A stretch of 32,753 bases of DNA from Nocardia kruczakiae NBRC 101016 (lineage in GTDB: Bacteria; Actinomycetota; Actinomycetes; Mycobacteriales; Mycobacteriaceae). Under the pieces are notes generated by a model. That model was not told where the DNA came from, searched no databases, and saw only the letters and a program-made list of their open reading frames with translations. The position numbers and the translations under genes are program-made. Location of the stretch: positions 1 through 32,753 of the forward strand of contig NZ_BDBL01000067.1 in assembly GCF_001612965.1 (NCBI RefSeq), read 5' to 3'. This document shows, piece by piece, positions 7,660 to 16,485 of the stretch (position 1 is the first letter of the stretch; each line of letters begins with the position of its first letter).

Positions 7660-8661
7660 GTGGGATGGATCGACACGCCGCTGACCGTGCAATCCGTCAT
7701 CGAGGAATGGCGCTGGGACACCTCGACGATCGTGGTGACCGCCGCGCTCGGGCTCGGCTACGGCCTGGCTCGCCGGCGGGCCGACCGGCGCGGGAGTGCG
7801 GAGTCGGCGGGACGCAGCTGGGCGTTCGGGGCGGTCGGCCTCGGAGTGTGGTTGCTGACCGGCATCAGCGTGATCGGCGTGTACTCCGGCACCCTGTTCT
7901 GGATGCGGGCGCTGCAGATACTGCTGCTGCTCTACGTGGTGCCGTTCGGCCTGGCGACCGGTCGGCCGCTGACGGTGCTGCGCGACGGGCTCGGCCCGGC
8001 GGGACGCGAGCGGCTGGACCGCGTACTCGCCTCGGCGCCGGCCCGGGCGATGACCTATCCGCTGGTTCCGTCGATCGCCATCCTGGCCACACCCTGGCTG
8101 CTGATCCTGACCCCGTGGTACGAAGCGGTGCTGCGGCACGGGGTGGTCGACGCGCTCACCCGACTGCTGCTGGTGGCCGTCGGATTCCTGTACTTCTATT
8201 CGCGGCTGCAGACCGATCCGGTTCCGCATCGCTATTCGCAGGCCGTGTCGTTGTTGATCACGGTGTTCGAATCACTGGCAGACGGGGTACTGGGGCTGGT
8301 GCTGTGGTTCGGGCCGCTGGTGGCGGTGGACTACTACACCGAGGTGGGCCGGACGTGGGGCCCGGATCTGCGGATGGACCAGATCATCGGCGCGGGCATC
8401 ATCTGGGTGCTCGGCGACGTGCTCGGCCTGCCCTATCTGCTGACCCTGATGCGGTCGTGGGCGGCCGACGAACGTCGCAACGCCGCCCGGATGGACGCCG
8501 AACTCGATGCGGCCGAAGAACTTTCGGCGCCGCCGGCGAGCGAGGCGGCCCGGACCTCGCCCGCGCCCGCCGCCGCGACGACGGCGCATGCGGAGGCGCC
8601 GGTCCAGAGCGGACTGTGGTGGGAAAACGATCCCGTGCTACGCGACCGCTTCCGCCGCTGA
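7660..8661 (+). CDS. CtaG-type (caa3_CtaG) integral membrane protein
   Basis: Seen: 333 residues with about seven membrane helices (for example WLLTGISVIGVYSG, ALQILLLLYVVPFGLA, LTRLLLVAVGFLYFYSR, LGLVLWFGPLVAVDYY). A hydrophilic Ala/Pro-rich C-terminal tail of ~60 residues ends in WWENDPVLRDRFRR. The conserved segment SLLITVFESLADGVLG and the overall arrangement fit the caa3_CtaG family. Known: the family is linked to cytochrome c oxidase assembly and copper handling; actinobacterial members are often found near metal transport genes. Start: GTG 7660 has no strong ribosome site close by. Its position 59 bases after a metal exporter hints at a shared metal context, but the direct role is inferred only. 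Confidence 0.75.
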   Translation: MGWIDTPLTVQSVIEEWRWDTSTIVVTAALGLGYGLARRRADRRGSAESAGRSWAFGAVGLGVWLLTGISVIGVYSGTLFWMRALQILLLLYVVPFGLATGRPLTVLRDGLGPAGRERLDRVLASAPARAMTYPLVPSIAILATPWLLILTPWYEAVLRHGVVDALTRLLLVAVGFLYFYSRLQTDPVPHRYSQAVSLLITVFESLADGVLGLVLWFGPLVAVDYYTEVGRTWGPDLRMDQIIGAGIIWVLGDVLGLPYLLTLMRSWAADERRNAARMDAELDAAEELSAPPASEAARTSPAPAAATTAHAEAPVQSGLWWENDPVLRDRFRR

Positions 8662-8681
8662 ACCCGGACGGGCCACCGCGC

Positions 8682-9452
8682 TCAGATCTTGCGGATCACC
8701 GTGACGACCTTGCCCAGGATCTGGGCATCGTTACCGTCGATCGGGTCGAACAGCGGGTTGTGCGGCATCAGCCACACCTGATCGCCGGTGCGTTTGAACG
8801 TCTTGACCGTCGCCTCGCCCTCGATCATCGCGGCGACGATATCGCCGTTGTCGGCCACGTTCTGCTGGCGGACCACCACCCAGTCACCGTCGCAGATCGC
8901 CGCGTCGACCATCGATTCGCCGACGACCTTGAGCAGGAACAGCGAACCCTCGCCGACCAGTTCGCGCGGCAGCGGGAACACATCCTCGACCGCCTGTTCG
9001 GCGAGGATCGGCCCACCGGCGGCGATGCGGCCCAGCACCGGCACATAGGTGGGCGCCGGGGTCGCGTCGGAGGTTTCGGTCGCCACCGCGCGCAGCACCG
9101 GCGCGGCACCGGCCGCCCGCACGGCGGTCTCGTCCAGGCCGCGGACGTCGACCGCACGCGGACGATTGGGATCGCGGCGCAGATAGCCCTTGCGCTCGAG
9201 CGCGCGTAGCTGATGCGCGACCGACGAGGTGGAGGTGAGTCCGACCGCGTCGCCGATCTCGCGGATGCTCGGCGGATAGCCGCGTTCGTTCACCGAAGTC
9301 CGGATGACCTCGAGAACCTTGCGCTGGCGGACGGTGAGATCCGCTCCGTTGCCGGGGGTTTCGGTGTCACCGGCCGGCGCCTGGGCGCCGTCGGGGGAGA
9401 CCGTGCCGTTGCCGGCCGCCTCCTCGTGTCCGACCACCGTACGTTCGCTCAC
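8682..9452 (-). CDS. lexA: LexA, SOS-response repressor
   Basis: Seen: 256 residues. A ~38-residue acidic/Gly-rich N-terminal extension precedes the winged helix (LTVRQRKVLEVIRTSV, SIREIGDAVGLTSTSSVAHQL). The C-terminal protease domain has the autocleavage site Ala145-Gly146 in IAAGGP, nucleophile Ser180 in VGESM, and Lys217 in ATVKTFK. Known: LexA dimers repress DNA-damage genes until RecA filaments trigger self-cleavage. Start: GTG 9452 with a perfect GGAGGA at 9461-9466. Regulation: an SOS box with one mismatch (TCAAAC-ATCT-GTTCGA, 9555-9570) lies 103 bases upstream, so lexA should repress itself. It is divergent from the LysM protein, the lexA/Rv2719c arrangement known from mycobacteria. 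It ends 20 bp from the convergent CtaG-type gene. Confidence 0.98.
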   Translation of the reverse strand: MSERTVVGHEEAAGNGTVSPDGAQAPAGDTETPGNGADLTVRQRKVLEVIRTSVNERGYPPSIREIGDAVGLTSTSSVAHQLRALERKGYLRRDPNRPRAVDVRGLDETAVRAAGAAPVLRAVATETSDATPAPTYVPVLGRIAAGGPILAEQAVEDVFPLPRELVGEGSLFLLKVVGESMVDAAICDGDWVVVRQQNVADNGDIVAAMIEGEATVKTFKRTGDQVWLMPHNPLFDPIDGNDAQILGKVVTVIRKI

Positions 9453-9554
9453 GCTCGCCGTCCTCCGTTCGTCTGTCTGCCGGGGCGTGTCTGTCGGGTT
9501 CTGCCGGCGCCGCCGGATCGCGTGCTTCGAATGTAGTCCGCCCGGGGCCAGGTT

Positions 9555-9570
9555 TCAAACATCTGTTCGA
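9555..9570 (-). promoter_or_regulatory. SOS box (LexA site) upstream of lexA
   Basis: TCAAAC-ATCT-GTTCGA matches 11 of 12 fixed positions of the actinobacterial LexA consensus TCGAAC-N4-GTTCGA. It lies 103 bases before the lexA GTG and should mediate autorepression. Confidence 0.88.
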
Positions 9571-9617
9571 CGCATGTCGGCGTGGCTGGTGACTTTGTCG
9601 GCGCCGCGTGGTAAGAA

Positions 9618-9633
9618 TCGAACATCAGTTCTT
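9618..9633 (+). promoter_or_regulatory. Second SOS box, on the LysM-gene side
   Basis: TCGAAC-ATCA-GTTCTT matches 10 of 12 consensus positions. It is followed at once by another half-site TCGAAC at 9633-9638, giving a closely packed array. It lies about 90 bases before the LysM gene, which is SOS-induced in mycobacteria. Confidence 0.78.
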
Positions 9634-9720
9634 CGAACAGATGAGCGAATACGCCACAACTCTCATACCCCTGTGATCCATCCGCCCAGCACTCGTCACA
9701 GCATTCATGGAGGTCGTCAG

Positions 9721-10212
9721 ATGCGTACCGCGGTCGATGAATTCACCACGATCGGCACCCGGGCCGGCTCGTCCGGTGATGCTCCCGTCCATACCGTGCG
9801 GCCGGTTCGGCGCCACCGCCGGGCCGACCTGCGGCGTCCCCGTGGTCTGCAGCGCCCGCATGTCGTGGCGGGCTACAACCGGGTGCCGGTCGCCGCGCCG
9901 GCTCGCGGGCCGCATCCGCTCCAGCGGGTGGAACAGGCCCGTATCGGGCTGGCCACGCTCGCTGCGACCGCGCTGCTCACCGCGGCCGTGGTCTGCGGGC
10001 TCCTGGGAGTGGCGCAGCTGCGTGACGCGGGCGGTCCGGCATCCACGCAGACGGTCCAGGTGCAGCCCGGCGAGTCGCTGTCCGACCTCGCGCAGCGGGT
10101 GGCGCCGGGGGAGGCGGTGCGCGACACCGTGGCACGCATCGTGGAATTGAACGGACTGCGTGGCACCGAAGTGGCCGCCGGGCGCACTCTCGTGGTTCCG
10201 GCGTCGCGATAG
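9721..10212 (+). CDS. Membrane-anchored LysM protein, Rv2719c/ChiZ-like
   Basis: Seen: 163 residues. A basic cytoplasmic N-terminus (~75 residues, many Arg/Pro) leads to one membrane helix at ~76-97 (IGLATLAATALLTAAVVCGLL) and an extracellular LysM domain at ~107-161 (QVQPGESLSDLAQRV through AGRTLVVPA). Known: the mycobacterial counterpart sits divergent from lexA, is induced by DNA damage, has been reported to cut cell wall and to delay division. Inferred: this protein plays the same SOS-linked division-checkpoint role. Start: ATG 9721 with GGAGGT at 9709-9714, spacing six. No separate hydrolase domain is visible, so any catalysis must reside in the short N-terminal part or be indirect. Confidence 0.88.
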   Translation: MRTAVDEFTTIGTRAGSSGDAPVHTVRPVRRHRRADLRRPRGLQRPHVVAGYNRVPVAAPARGPHPLQRVEQARIGLATLAATALLTAAVVCGLLGVAQLRDAGGPASTQTVQVQPGESLSDLAQRVAPGEAVRDTVARIVELNGLRGTEVAAGRTLVVPASR

Positions 10213-10214
10213 GC

Positions 10215-10239
10215 CGTGGCCCAAGGCTCTTGGGCCACG
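10215..10239 (+). terminator. Hairpin terminator after the LysM gene
   Basis: CGTGGCCCAAG-GCT-CTTGGGCCACG is a perfect 11-bp stem with a 3-base loop, starting three bases after the stop codon. The following CAATTGC has no T-run. Confidence 0.75.
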
Positions 10240-10347
10240 CAATTGCATGGCCGGATTTATTGATCCACAACTGAAACATGTTGCTACTCTGCTCGGAATG
10301 TGATCGGGGCTACATTCTCCGCCAACGGATTTCGAGGACGAGGCATC

Positions 10348-11601
10348 ATGGTGCACACCCTCCATCGGGCGTTGCCGCGACTGTTCGCACGCACGGCCGC
10401 ACTGCTCATCTGTTTCGTGATCGCCTGTGCCGCGGCACCCGCGGTGCGCGCGGAGGCGGGATACACCGCATATCTGGACATTCCGGTGGTGAACGGGGCC
10501 GGGGAGAGCGCCGGCGGCCTGAATCCGGAGCTGCCGTCGAATACTTCGATGCTGGCCGCGGCACTCGAGCAGGCCCGCGCCGACGGGATCGCGCCACGGC
10601 GGTATGCGGCTCTGCTACACCAGTATTGGCTGACGGTGGCCACCGCCGATGCCGATATCGACCTGGCCGCGTGGGATCCGATCCGCGGGGTGGCCGCGAA
10701 TTCGCGCACCTTCACCCAGGTCTACGTGAACTACCTCCGGCTGACGGCCGCCCATCCGGAGTTCTACTGGACCGGGCTGGCCGGACTGGCAGGCGGATCG
10801 TTCGCCTCGGGATTCTTCGATATGAGCGATGTGGCAACGATTCTCAGCGTGCCGGGGATCCACCAGTTCGGCGGCGCGGTCGCGGATCTGCTGCGGGCCA
10901 CCCCGCCGCAGCTCGTCGCGGCACTGCCCGCCGACATCCGGCTCCTGGCCACCGAGGGCCCGCGGCTCACCGCCGAGGATCTGGCGTGGTTCCAGACCCG
11001 GCTGATGATCATGCAGAAGCACATCTTCCTCGACCAGGTGCCGATGCACGAGGCCTACATCGCCGGAGGATTGCCCGCGATCGAGGAGATGTACGCGGCC
11101 GGCGTGCTCGACGACAACGCGGTGCAGGCCTGGCGCTCACTCGCGACGGGCACGGTCGCCGGGTACGACGACGCGCTGATGCGAATGACCGATCGCGAAC
11201 AGAATCAGATCATCGCCGATCAATGGGATGTCACCTCGCGGGGGCAGGGCGCGATGGGCCGGGTGATGACCTACGTCAGCACCCTGGCGGCGAAACCCGC
11301 GGTGCCCGGAGTTCGCGCACCCGGTGTGTTCGCACCGGCCACCGTCTCGGTCGAGGTCGACGGGCGCACGATGACGCTGCGCACCCCGTTGCCCGCCTTC
11401 AACTGGGCCGACCGCGACCCGCGCTGGACCTACATCACCGGCGATCTGGTGCCCTGTTACGAACGGATGCAGGCCGCTCCGGGGCTCGCCCGCCAGGTGC
11501 TGTCGGTGCCGTTCGCCGGTGATCTCGCTGCCGGGCGCTTGCTGAATCGCCTGCCGGATTTGCTCACCGACCTGACGAGCCAATGGCAACTGACGGCGTG
11601 A
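10348..11601 (+). CDS. Secreted protein of unknown function
   Basis: I do not recognise this family with certainty. Seen: about 417 residues with a clear signal peptide: basic MVHTLHRALPRLFART, hydrophobic ALLICFVIACAAAPA, probable cleavage after AVRA. The mature part is mostly helical and contains SRTFTQVYVNYLRLTAAHPE, FFDMSDVA and QKHIFLDQVPMHEAYI, plus one cysteine near the C-terminus. The middle faintly recalls DUF2515-type proteins (an 'SRT..Y..Y...HPE' segment followed by a 'DMTDL'-like motif), but that is an impression only. Start: ATG 10348 follows GAGGACGAGG; an open extension to 10300 has no ribosome site. The gene sits alone between the LysM terminator and nrdR, with a hairpin right after its stop. 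An extracytoplasmic location is well supported; a function is not. Confidence 0.72.
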   Translation: MVHTLHRALPRLFARTAALLICFVIACAAAPAVRAEAGYTAYLDIPVVNGAGESAGGLNPELPSNTSMLAAALEQARADGIAPRRYAALLHQYWLTVATADADIDLAAWDPIRGVAANSRTFTQVYVNYLRLTAAHPEFYWTGLAGLAGGSFASGFFDMSDVATILSVPGIHQFGGAVADLLRATPPQLVAALPADIRLLATEGPRLTAEDLAWFQTRLMIMQKHIFLDQVPMHEAYIAGGLPAIEEMYAAGVLDDNAVQAWRSLATGTVAGYDDALMRMTDREQNQIIADQWDVTSRGQGAMGRVMTYVSTLAAKPAVPGVRAPGVFAPATVSVEVDGRTMTLRTPLPAFNWADRDPRWTYITGDLVPCYERMQAAPGLARQVLSVPFAGDLAAGRLLNRLPDLLTDLTSQWQLTA

Positions 11602-11623
11602 GCGGGCCCGGTCGCGGGTCCGC
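11602..11623 (+). terminator. Hairpin after the secreted-protein gene
   Basis: GCGGGCCCG (11602-11610) and CGGGTCCGC (11615-11623) pair over 9 bp with one mismatch around GTCG. It begins directly after the stop codon and separates this gene from nrdR. No T-run. Confidence 0.5.
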
Positions 11624-11760
11624 ATGGGCCGGGGCGAACGCTGTACGGGTATCCTGAAAGACGCTCAGGACATACGTGGTGAGTGCGGCTGTATCGGCGG
11701 AACAGGTCGAGGGCAGGCAGCTCGTCGCGAACCGACGCAGGCATCGACGAAGGATCCCGG

Positions 11761-12237
11761 ATGCATTGCCCGTACTGTCGGCACCCGGATTCGCGGGTGG
11801 TCGACTCGCGTGAGGCCGAGGAAGGCAGCGCAATCAGGCGCCGTCGCGCGTGTCCGCAGTGCGGGCGCCGCTTCACCACGGTCGAGACCGCGATCCTCTC
11901 GGTGGTCAAGCGCAGCGGTGTCACCGAACCGTTCAGCCGCGAGAAGGTGATCCGTGGCGTCCGCCGGGCCTGCCAGGGGCGTGAGGTCGATGACGACGCC
12001 CTGAACCTGCTCGCCCAGCAGGTCGAGGACGCGGTGCGCGCGAAGGGTTCTCCGGAGGTGCCGAGCCACGAGGTCGGTCTGGCCATCCTCGGGCCGCTGC
12101 GCGATCTGGACGAGGTCGCCTATCTGCGCTTCGCGTCGGTCTACCGGTCCTTCAGCTCCGCCGACGATTTCGAACGCGAGATCGACGATCTGCGCCGCCA
12201 CCGCGCCGAACGTTCGGTGGCCGCCGGCGCCGACTGA
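11761..12237 (+). CDS. nrdR: NrdR, repressor of ribonucleotide reductase genes
   Basis: Seen: 158 residues. An N-terminal zinc ribbon (Cys3-x2-Cys6 and Cys31-x2-Cys34, CPYC and CPQC) is followed by an ATP-cone domain (~45-135, beginning ILSVVKRSGVTEPFSREKV). Known: NrdR senses ATP/dATP through the cone and binds NrdR boxes ahead of nrd operons to lower deoxynucleotide synthesis. Start: ATG 11761 with GAAGGA eight bases upstream; an open extension to 11683 would add residues before the zinc ribbon, which normally starts at the first codon. The 137-base leader after the upstream hairpin holds a TATCCT hexamer at 11650-11655 that might be a -10. The stop codon abuts the hrpA stop codon directly. 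Confidence 0.97.
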   Translation: MHCPYCRHPDSRVVDSREAEEGSAIRRRRACPQCGRRFTTVETAILSVVKRSGVTEPFSREKVIRGVRRACQGREVDDDALNLLAQQVEDAVRAKGSPEVPSHEVGLAILGPLRDLDEVAYLRFASVYRSFSSADDFEREIDDLRRHRAERSVAAGAD

Positions 12238-15200
12238 TCAGCGGGGCCGGGCCCCGGCCGGCGCCGCGCCGATTCCGTCGATGACCTTGATGATCCGTTT
12301 GGCGGACACCGGATAGGGCGTGCCCAGCTGCTGTGCGAACAGGCTCACCCGCAGTTCCTCGATCATCCACCAGATCTCGGTGACGTCGGCGGCCGTGCGA
12401 CGCGCGCCGGGAAGACGGTCGAGCAGTCGCGCGTACGCGGCGTGCACCCGATCCAGCTCGGCCGCGCCTTGCCGGTCGCGATCGGCCGAGGCGGGCAGCG
12501 CGAGCAGTCGTGCCTCGGCGGCGTGCAGATACCGCGGAATCTCGCGGAGCCGGGTGGTGCCGAATTCGCTGACGAAACCGGCGAAGACCAGTTCGTCGAG
12601 CTGCCCGGCGACATCGTCGGCGATATCGCGATCGCTCGTGTCGGCCAGTGCGGTCCGCACCCGGTGCGCCGCCGCCAGCACCGGGACGACCAGTGCGAGA
12701 ACGCGCGCGACCGCACCGGCGAACTGCGGTCGCACCTGGGCGACGAGCCGGGTGAACTGCTCCGGACTGCGTACCGGACCACCGTGTGCGGCGATCAGTT
12801 CGTCGGCCGCGCAGGCGCGGCAGTCGTCGAGCAGCGCGTCCATCGATCCGTACGGGCTCTGGCTCAGCGCGAGGCGATCGGCGGCCGACAGTCCCGAGGT
12901 GACCGAGCGCTGCGCGGCCGGCATTTCGCGCAGCAGCAGCGCCCTGGTGCCGGTACGCATCGCGGCGCGCTGCGCGGCCGGCGACGACAACACGCGTACG
13001 GCCACTCCGTCACCCTCGCTGACCAGGGCGGGATAGCCGGTGATGGTCTGACCGCCGACCTCACGCCGAATGGTCTGCGGCACGGTACCCAGCGTCTGCG
13101 CCGTCCACACCGTCGCCGGCGCTCGTTCGGCCGCACTCGTCGCCTTCGCCACCGATTGCGAAACCTGCTGGGACAGTTGAGTTTTCATGGCGGCCAGGCT
13201 CTTGCCTCGGGCGAGGATCGCGCCGTCGGGACCGGTGACGGCGAACGTCATCCGCAGATGATCGGGCAGGGCGCCCGGGTCGAGGTCGGCCGGCGCGATC
13301 GAGGTCGACGCCAGTGCCGACAGCTCGCGGGCCAGTCCGGTGCGCAGCGGTTCGGCGCGTGGGGTCAGCCGTGCCAGCGCGGCCTTCGCGAAGTCCGGTG
13401 CGGGAACGACGCTGCGGCGCAGCTGTTTCGGCAGGGTCTTGATCAGTGCGGCGGCGAGTTCCTCCCGCATGCCGGGGACCAGCCAGTCGAAGCCCACGGC
13501 CCGCACGTGGGCGAGCTGGGCGACCGGGATGTGCACGGTCACGCCGTCGTCGGCCTGTCCCGGCTCGAACTGGTAGGTGAGCGGGAAACTCAGTTCGCCC
13601 TGCCGCCAGCTGTCCGGGTAGGCGGCCGGATCCAGCTGGGCCGCTTGCGCATTGACCACGGTGGCGGTCGAGAAGTCCAGTAGACGCGGGTCCTCGCGCT
13701 CGGCCTTGCGCCACCAGCTGTCGAAATGCCGCACCGACACCACGTCCGCGGGGATGCGCTGATCGTAGAAATCGAACAGCACCTGGTCGTCGACGAGAAT
13801 GTCGCGCCGGCGCGCCCGATGCTCCAGATCGGCCACGTCGTCGAGCAGTTCGCGGTTGCGGTGGAAGAACCCGTGCCGGGTCTGCCATTCGCCCTGGACC
13901 AGTGCATGCCGGATGAACAGCTCCCGCGACAGTTGCGCATCGATGCGGCCGAAGTCGACGCGGCGCTGGGTGACCAGCGGAATGCCGTAGAGAGTGACCC
14001 GCTCGTAGGCCATCGCCGCGCCGCGCCGGGAGGACCAGTGCGGTTCCGAGTAGTTGCGTTTGACCAGGTCACCAGCGAGCCGTTCGGCCCATTCGGGCTC
14101 GATCCGCGCGGCCATACGGCCCCACAGTCGCGACGTTTCCACCAGTTCGGCCGCCATCACCCAGCGTGGCGGCTTCTTCGCCAGGGCCGAACCGGGGAAG
14201 ATCATGAACTTCGCGCCGCGGGCGCCGAGGAACTCCCGCGATTCCGCCTCGCGCACACCGATATGCGACAGCATGCCCGCCAGCAGCGCGCGATGGATCC
14301 CGTCGCCGTCCCACGGCAGCGCTTCCGGATTCTGTTGCGGGGCGATCGATTCCGCGGCGGACCAGCCGAGGCTCCTGGTGATGGTGCGCAGCTGCCCCTG
14401 CAGATCCTGCCATTCCCGGATGCGCAGATAGTGCAGGAACTCGTCGCGGCACAGTCGCCGGAACTGGTTGGACGACAACGATTTCCGCTGTCCACGCAGA
14501 TAGTCCCACAGGCGCAGATAGGCGAGGAAGTCCGAGCCCTCGACGGTGAACCGGGCGTGTTTGGTGTCGGCGGCCTGCTGGAATTCGGCCGGCCGTTCCC
14601 GCACGTCCTGGATCGAGAGCGCCGCGACGATGACCAGCACCTCGGACAGACAGCCGTTGGCCTCCGCGGCGACGAGCATGCGCGCCATCCGCGGATCGAC
14701 CGGCAGCTGGGCCATCTGCCGTCCCACCGCGGTGAGTGCCAGTTCGTCTCCGCCCTCCGGCGCGCGCACGTGGCCCCCGGCGGCGGTGTCGCTGCCGCGT
14801 CCGCGGCGCCGGCGAGCACCACGCGCGGGCGCGGGCGTCTCACCGGGGCGTCCGAGCGCGCCGAGTTCCAGCAGCAAGGCGATACCGTCGCGGATCGCCC
14901 GCCGGTCCGGCGCCTCCACGAACGGGAAGCTCTCGATGTCGCCGAGCCCCAGCGCGGTCATCTGCAGGATGACCGCGGCCAGGTTGGTGCGCAGGATCTC
15001 CGGTTCGGTGAACGCCGGGCGGGACTCGAAGTCCTCCTCGGAGTAGAGCCGGATGCAGATACCGTCGGCCACACGTCCGCAGCGCCCGGACCGTTGCCGT
15101 GCGGAGGCCTGTGAGATCGGCTCGATCGGCAGGCGCTGCACCTTGGTGCGCATCGAATAGCGGGAGATGCGCGCGGTGCCCGGGTCCACCACGTAGCGGA

Positions 15201-16347
15201 TGCCCGGCACGGTGAGCGAGGTCTCGGCGACGTTGGTGGCCAGCACCACACGGCGGCCGGTGTGCGGCTGGAAGACCCGGTGCTGTTCGGCCGCGGACAG
15301 TCGCGCGTACAGCGGGACGATCTCGGTCCGTGGCAGTTTCAGCTCGCGCAGGGTGTCGGCGGTGTCGCGGATCTCGCGTTCACCCGACAGGAAGACCAGC
15401 ACATCGCCGTCGCCCTCGGCGAGCAGTTCGCGCACCGCGTCGCCGATGGCATCGGTCTGGTCGCGAGCGTCCTCGGCGCTGCCGCGTCCGCTCGGACGGC
15501 CGCGACGCGGCGCCGGCTGCTCCTCGAACTCGTCCTCGTCGTCGGTGTCGGTCATCTCGGGAGCCAGCGGGCGATACCGGATTTCGACCGGATAGGACCG
15601 GCCCGACACCTCGACGATGGGCGCGGGCTCCCCGGAGACCGGATCGGCGAAATGGCGGGCGAACAACTCCGGGTCGATGGTCGCGGAGGTGATGATCACC
15701 TTGAGGTCCGGACGCTTCGGCAGCAGCGACCTCAGGTAGCCGAGCAGGAAGTCGATGTTGAGGCTGCGCTCGTGCGCCTCGTCGATGATGATCGTGTCGT
15801 AGCGGCGCAGCAGCCGGTCGCGCTGGATTTCGGCGAGCAGGATGCCGTCGGTCATCAATTTGATCAGGGTGCGATCGGAGGCCTGATCGGTGAAGCGCAC
15901 GGTGTAGCCGACGACGTCGCCGAGTTCGGTATCGAGTTCGGCCGCAATGCGTTCGGCCACCGTCCTGGCCGCGAGCCGCCGAGGCTGGGTGTGGCCGATG
16001 GTGCCGCGGATCCCGCGCCCGAGTTCCAGGCAGATCTTCGGGATCTGCGTGGTTTTACCGGAGCCCGTCTCACCGGCGATCACCACGACCTGATGGGCGG
16101 CGATCGCGGCGGCGATATCGTCGCGATGGGCGGAGACGGGCAGTTGTTCGGGATAACGAATGGCCGGGACGGCGCCGCGGCGGGTCTCGATACGGGCCTG
16201 CGCGGCGGTTATCTCGCGCTCCAGCCGCTCGATCTCACCGTCGTTGCCGTGCGCCTTGTCCAGCCGTCGGCGCAGCCGGTGTTCGTCGCGGAGGGAGAGG
16301 TCGGCCAGGCGAGCGCGCAGCTCGCGGGTGGTGGCAGTCGAGGTCAT
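12238..16347 (-). CDS. hrpA: HrpA-type ATP-dependent DEAH-box RNA helicase
   Basis: Seen: about 1369 residues. Walker A GETGSGKT at ~92-99, DEAH at ~189-192, then SATI and a helicase C-terminal domain containing an insert rich in Asp, Arg and Gly (DTDDEDEFEEQPAPRRGR). HA2 and OB-fold regions follow. The last third matches the HrpA-specific DUF3418 region, giving the usual HrpA length of ~1300. A second low-complexity Arg/Gly insert (PARGARRRRGRGSD) lies between the core and HA2. Known: HrpA unwinds RNA and, in Escherichia coli, resolves stalled ribosomes and processes mRNA. Start: ATG 16347 begins MTSTATTRELRARLADLS; the frame stays open to 16854 but the added sequence is Arg/Gly/Pro noise and overlaps genes on the other strand. 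No strong ribosome site is visible. It converges on nrdR with zero spacing. Confidence 0.93.
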   Translation of the reverse strand: MTSTATTRELRARLADLSLRDEHRLRRRLDKAHGNDGEIERLEREITAAQARIETRRGAVPAIRYPEQLPVSAHRDDIAAAIAAHQVVVIAGETGSGKTTQIPKICLELGRGIRGTIGHTQPRRLAARTVAERIAAELDTELGDVVGYTVRFTDQASDRTLIKLMTDGILLAEIQRDRLLRRYDTIIIDEAHERSLNIDFLLGYLRSLLPKRPDLKVIITSATIDPELFARHFADPVSGEPAPIVEVSGRSYPVEIRYRPLAPEMTDTDDEDEFEEQPAPRRGRPSGRGSAEDARDQTDAIGDAVRELLAEGDGDVLVFLSGEREIRDTADTLRELKLPRTEIVPLYARLSAAEQHRVFQPHTGRRVVLATNVAETSLTVPGIRYVVDPGTARISRYSMRTKVQRLPIEPISQASARQRSGRCGRVADGICIRLYSEEDFESRPAFTEPEILRTNLAAVILQMTALGLGDIESFPFVEAPDRRAIRDGIALLLELGALGRPGETPAPARGARRRRGRGSDTAAGGHVRAPEGGDELALTAVGRQMAQLPVDPRMARMLVAAEANGCLSEVLVIVAALSIQDVRERPAEFQQAADTKHARFTVEGSDFLAYLRLWDYLRGQRKSLSSNQFRRLCRDEFLHYLRIREWQDLQGQLRTITRSLGWSAAESIAPQQNPEALPWDGDGIHRALLAGMLSHIGVREAESREFLGARGAKFMIFPGSALAKKPPRWVMAAELVETSRLWGRMAARIEPEWAERLAGDLVKRNYSEPHWSSRRGAAMAYERVTLYGIPLVTQRRVDFGRIDAQLSRELFIRHALVQGEWQTRHGFFHRNRELLDDVADLEHRARRRDILVDDQVLFDFYDQRIPADVVSVRHFDSWWRKAEREDPRLLDFSTATVVNAQAAQLDPAAYPDSWRQGELSFPLTYQFEPGQADDGVTVHIPVAQLAHVRAVGFDWLVPGMREELAAALIKTLPKQLRRSVVPAPDFAKAALARLTPRAEPLRTGLARELSALASTSIAPADLDPGALPDHLRMTFAVTGPDGAILARGKSLAAMKTQLSQQVSQSVAKATSAAERAPATVWTAQTLGTVPQTIRREVGGQTITGYPALVSEGDGVAVRVLSSPAAQRAAMRTGTRALLLREMPAAQRSVTSGLSAADRLALSQSPYGSMDALLDDCRACAADELIAAHGGPVRSPEQFTRLVAQVRPQFAGAVARVLALVVPVLAAAHRVRTALADTSDRDIADDVAGQLDELVFAGFVSEFGTTRLREIPRYLHAAEARLLALPASADRDRQGAAELDRVHAAYARLLDRLPGARRTAADVTEIWWMIEELRVSLFAQQLGTPYPVSAKRIIKVIDGIGAAPAGARPR

Positions 16348-16485
16348 TGCATCGACCAGCGTAGCGAAACCGGCCGTCCGGCCCGTTCCCGCGCTGGTCG
16401 GGACGCCGAATCGGGAAGATAACCGAATCGTTGCTATTGGATGATCTTGGTTCCCGGCCGGGGCCGGCTGTGCCACCATCGGGCC

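Noticed and set aside
11602..11760. A riboswitch ahead of nrdR
   Set aside because: I found only a terminator-like hairpin for the upstream gene and a weak -10. No known aptamer core is visible.
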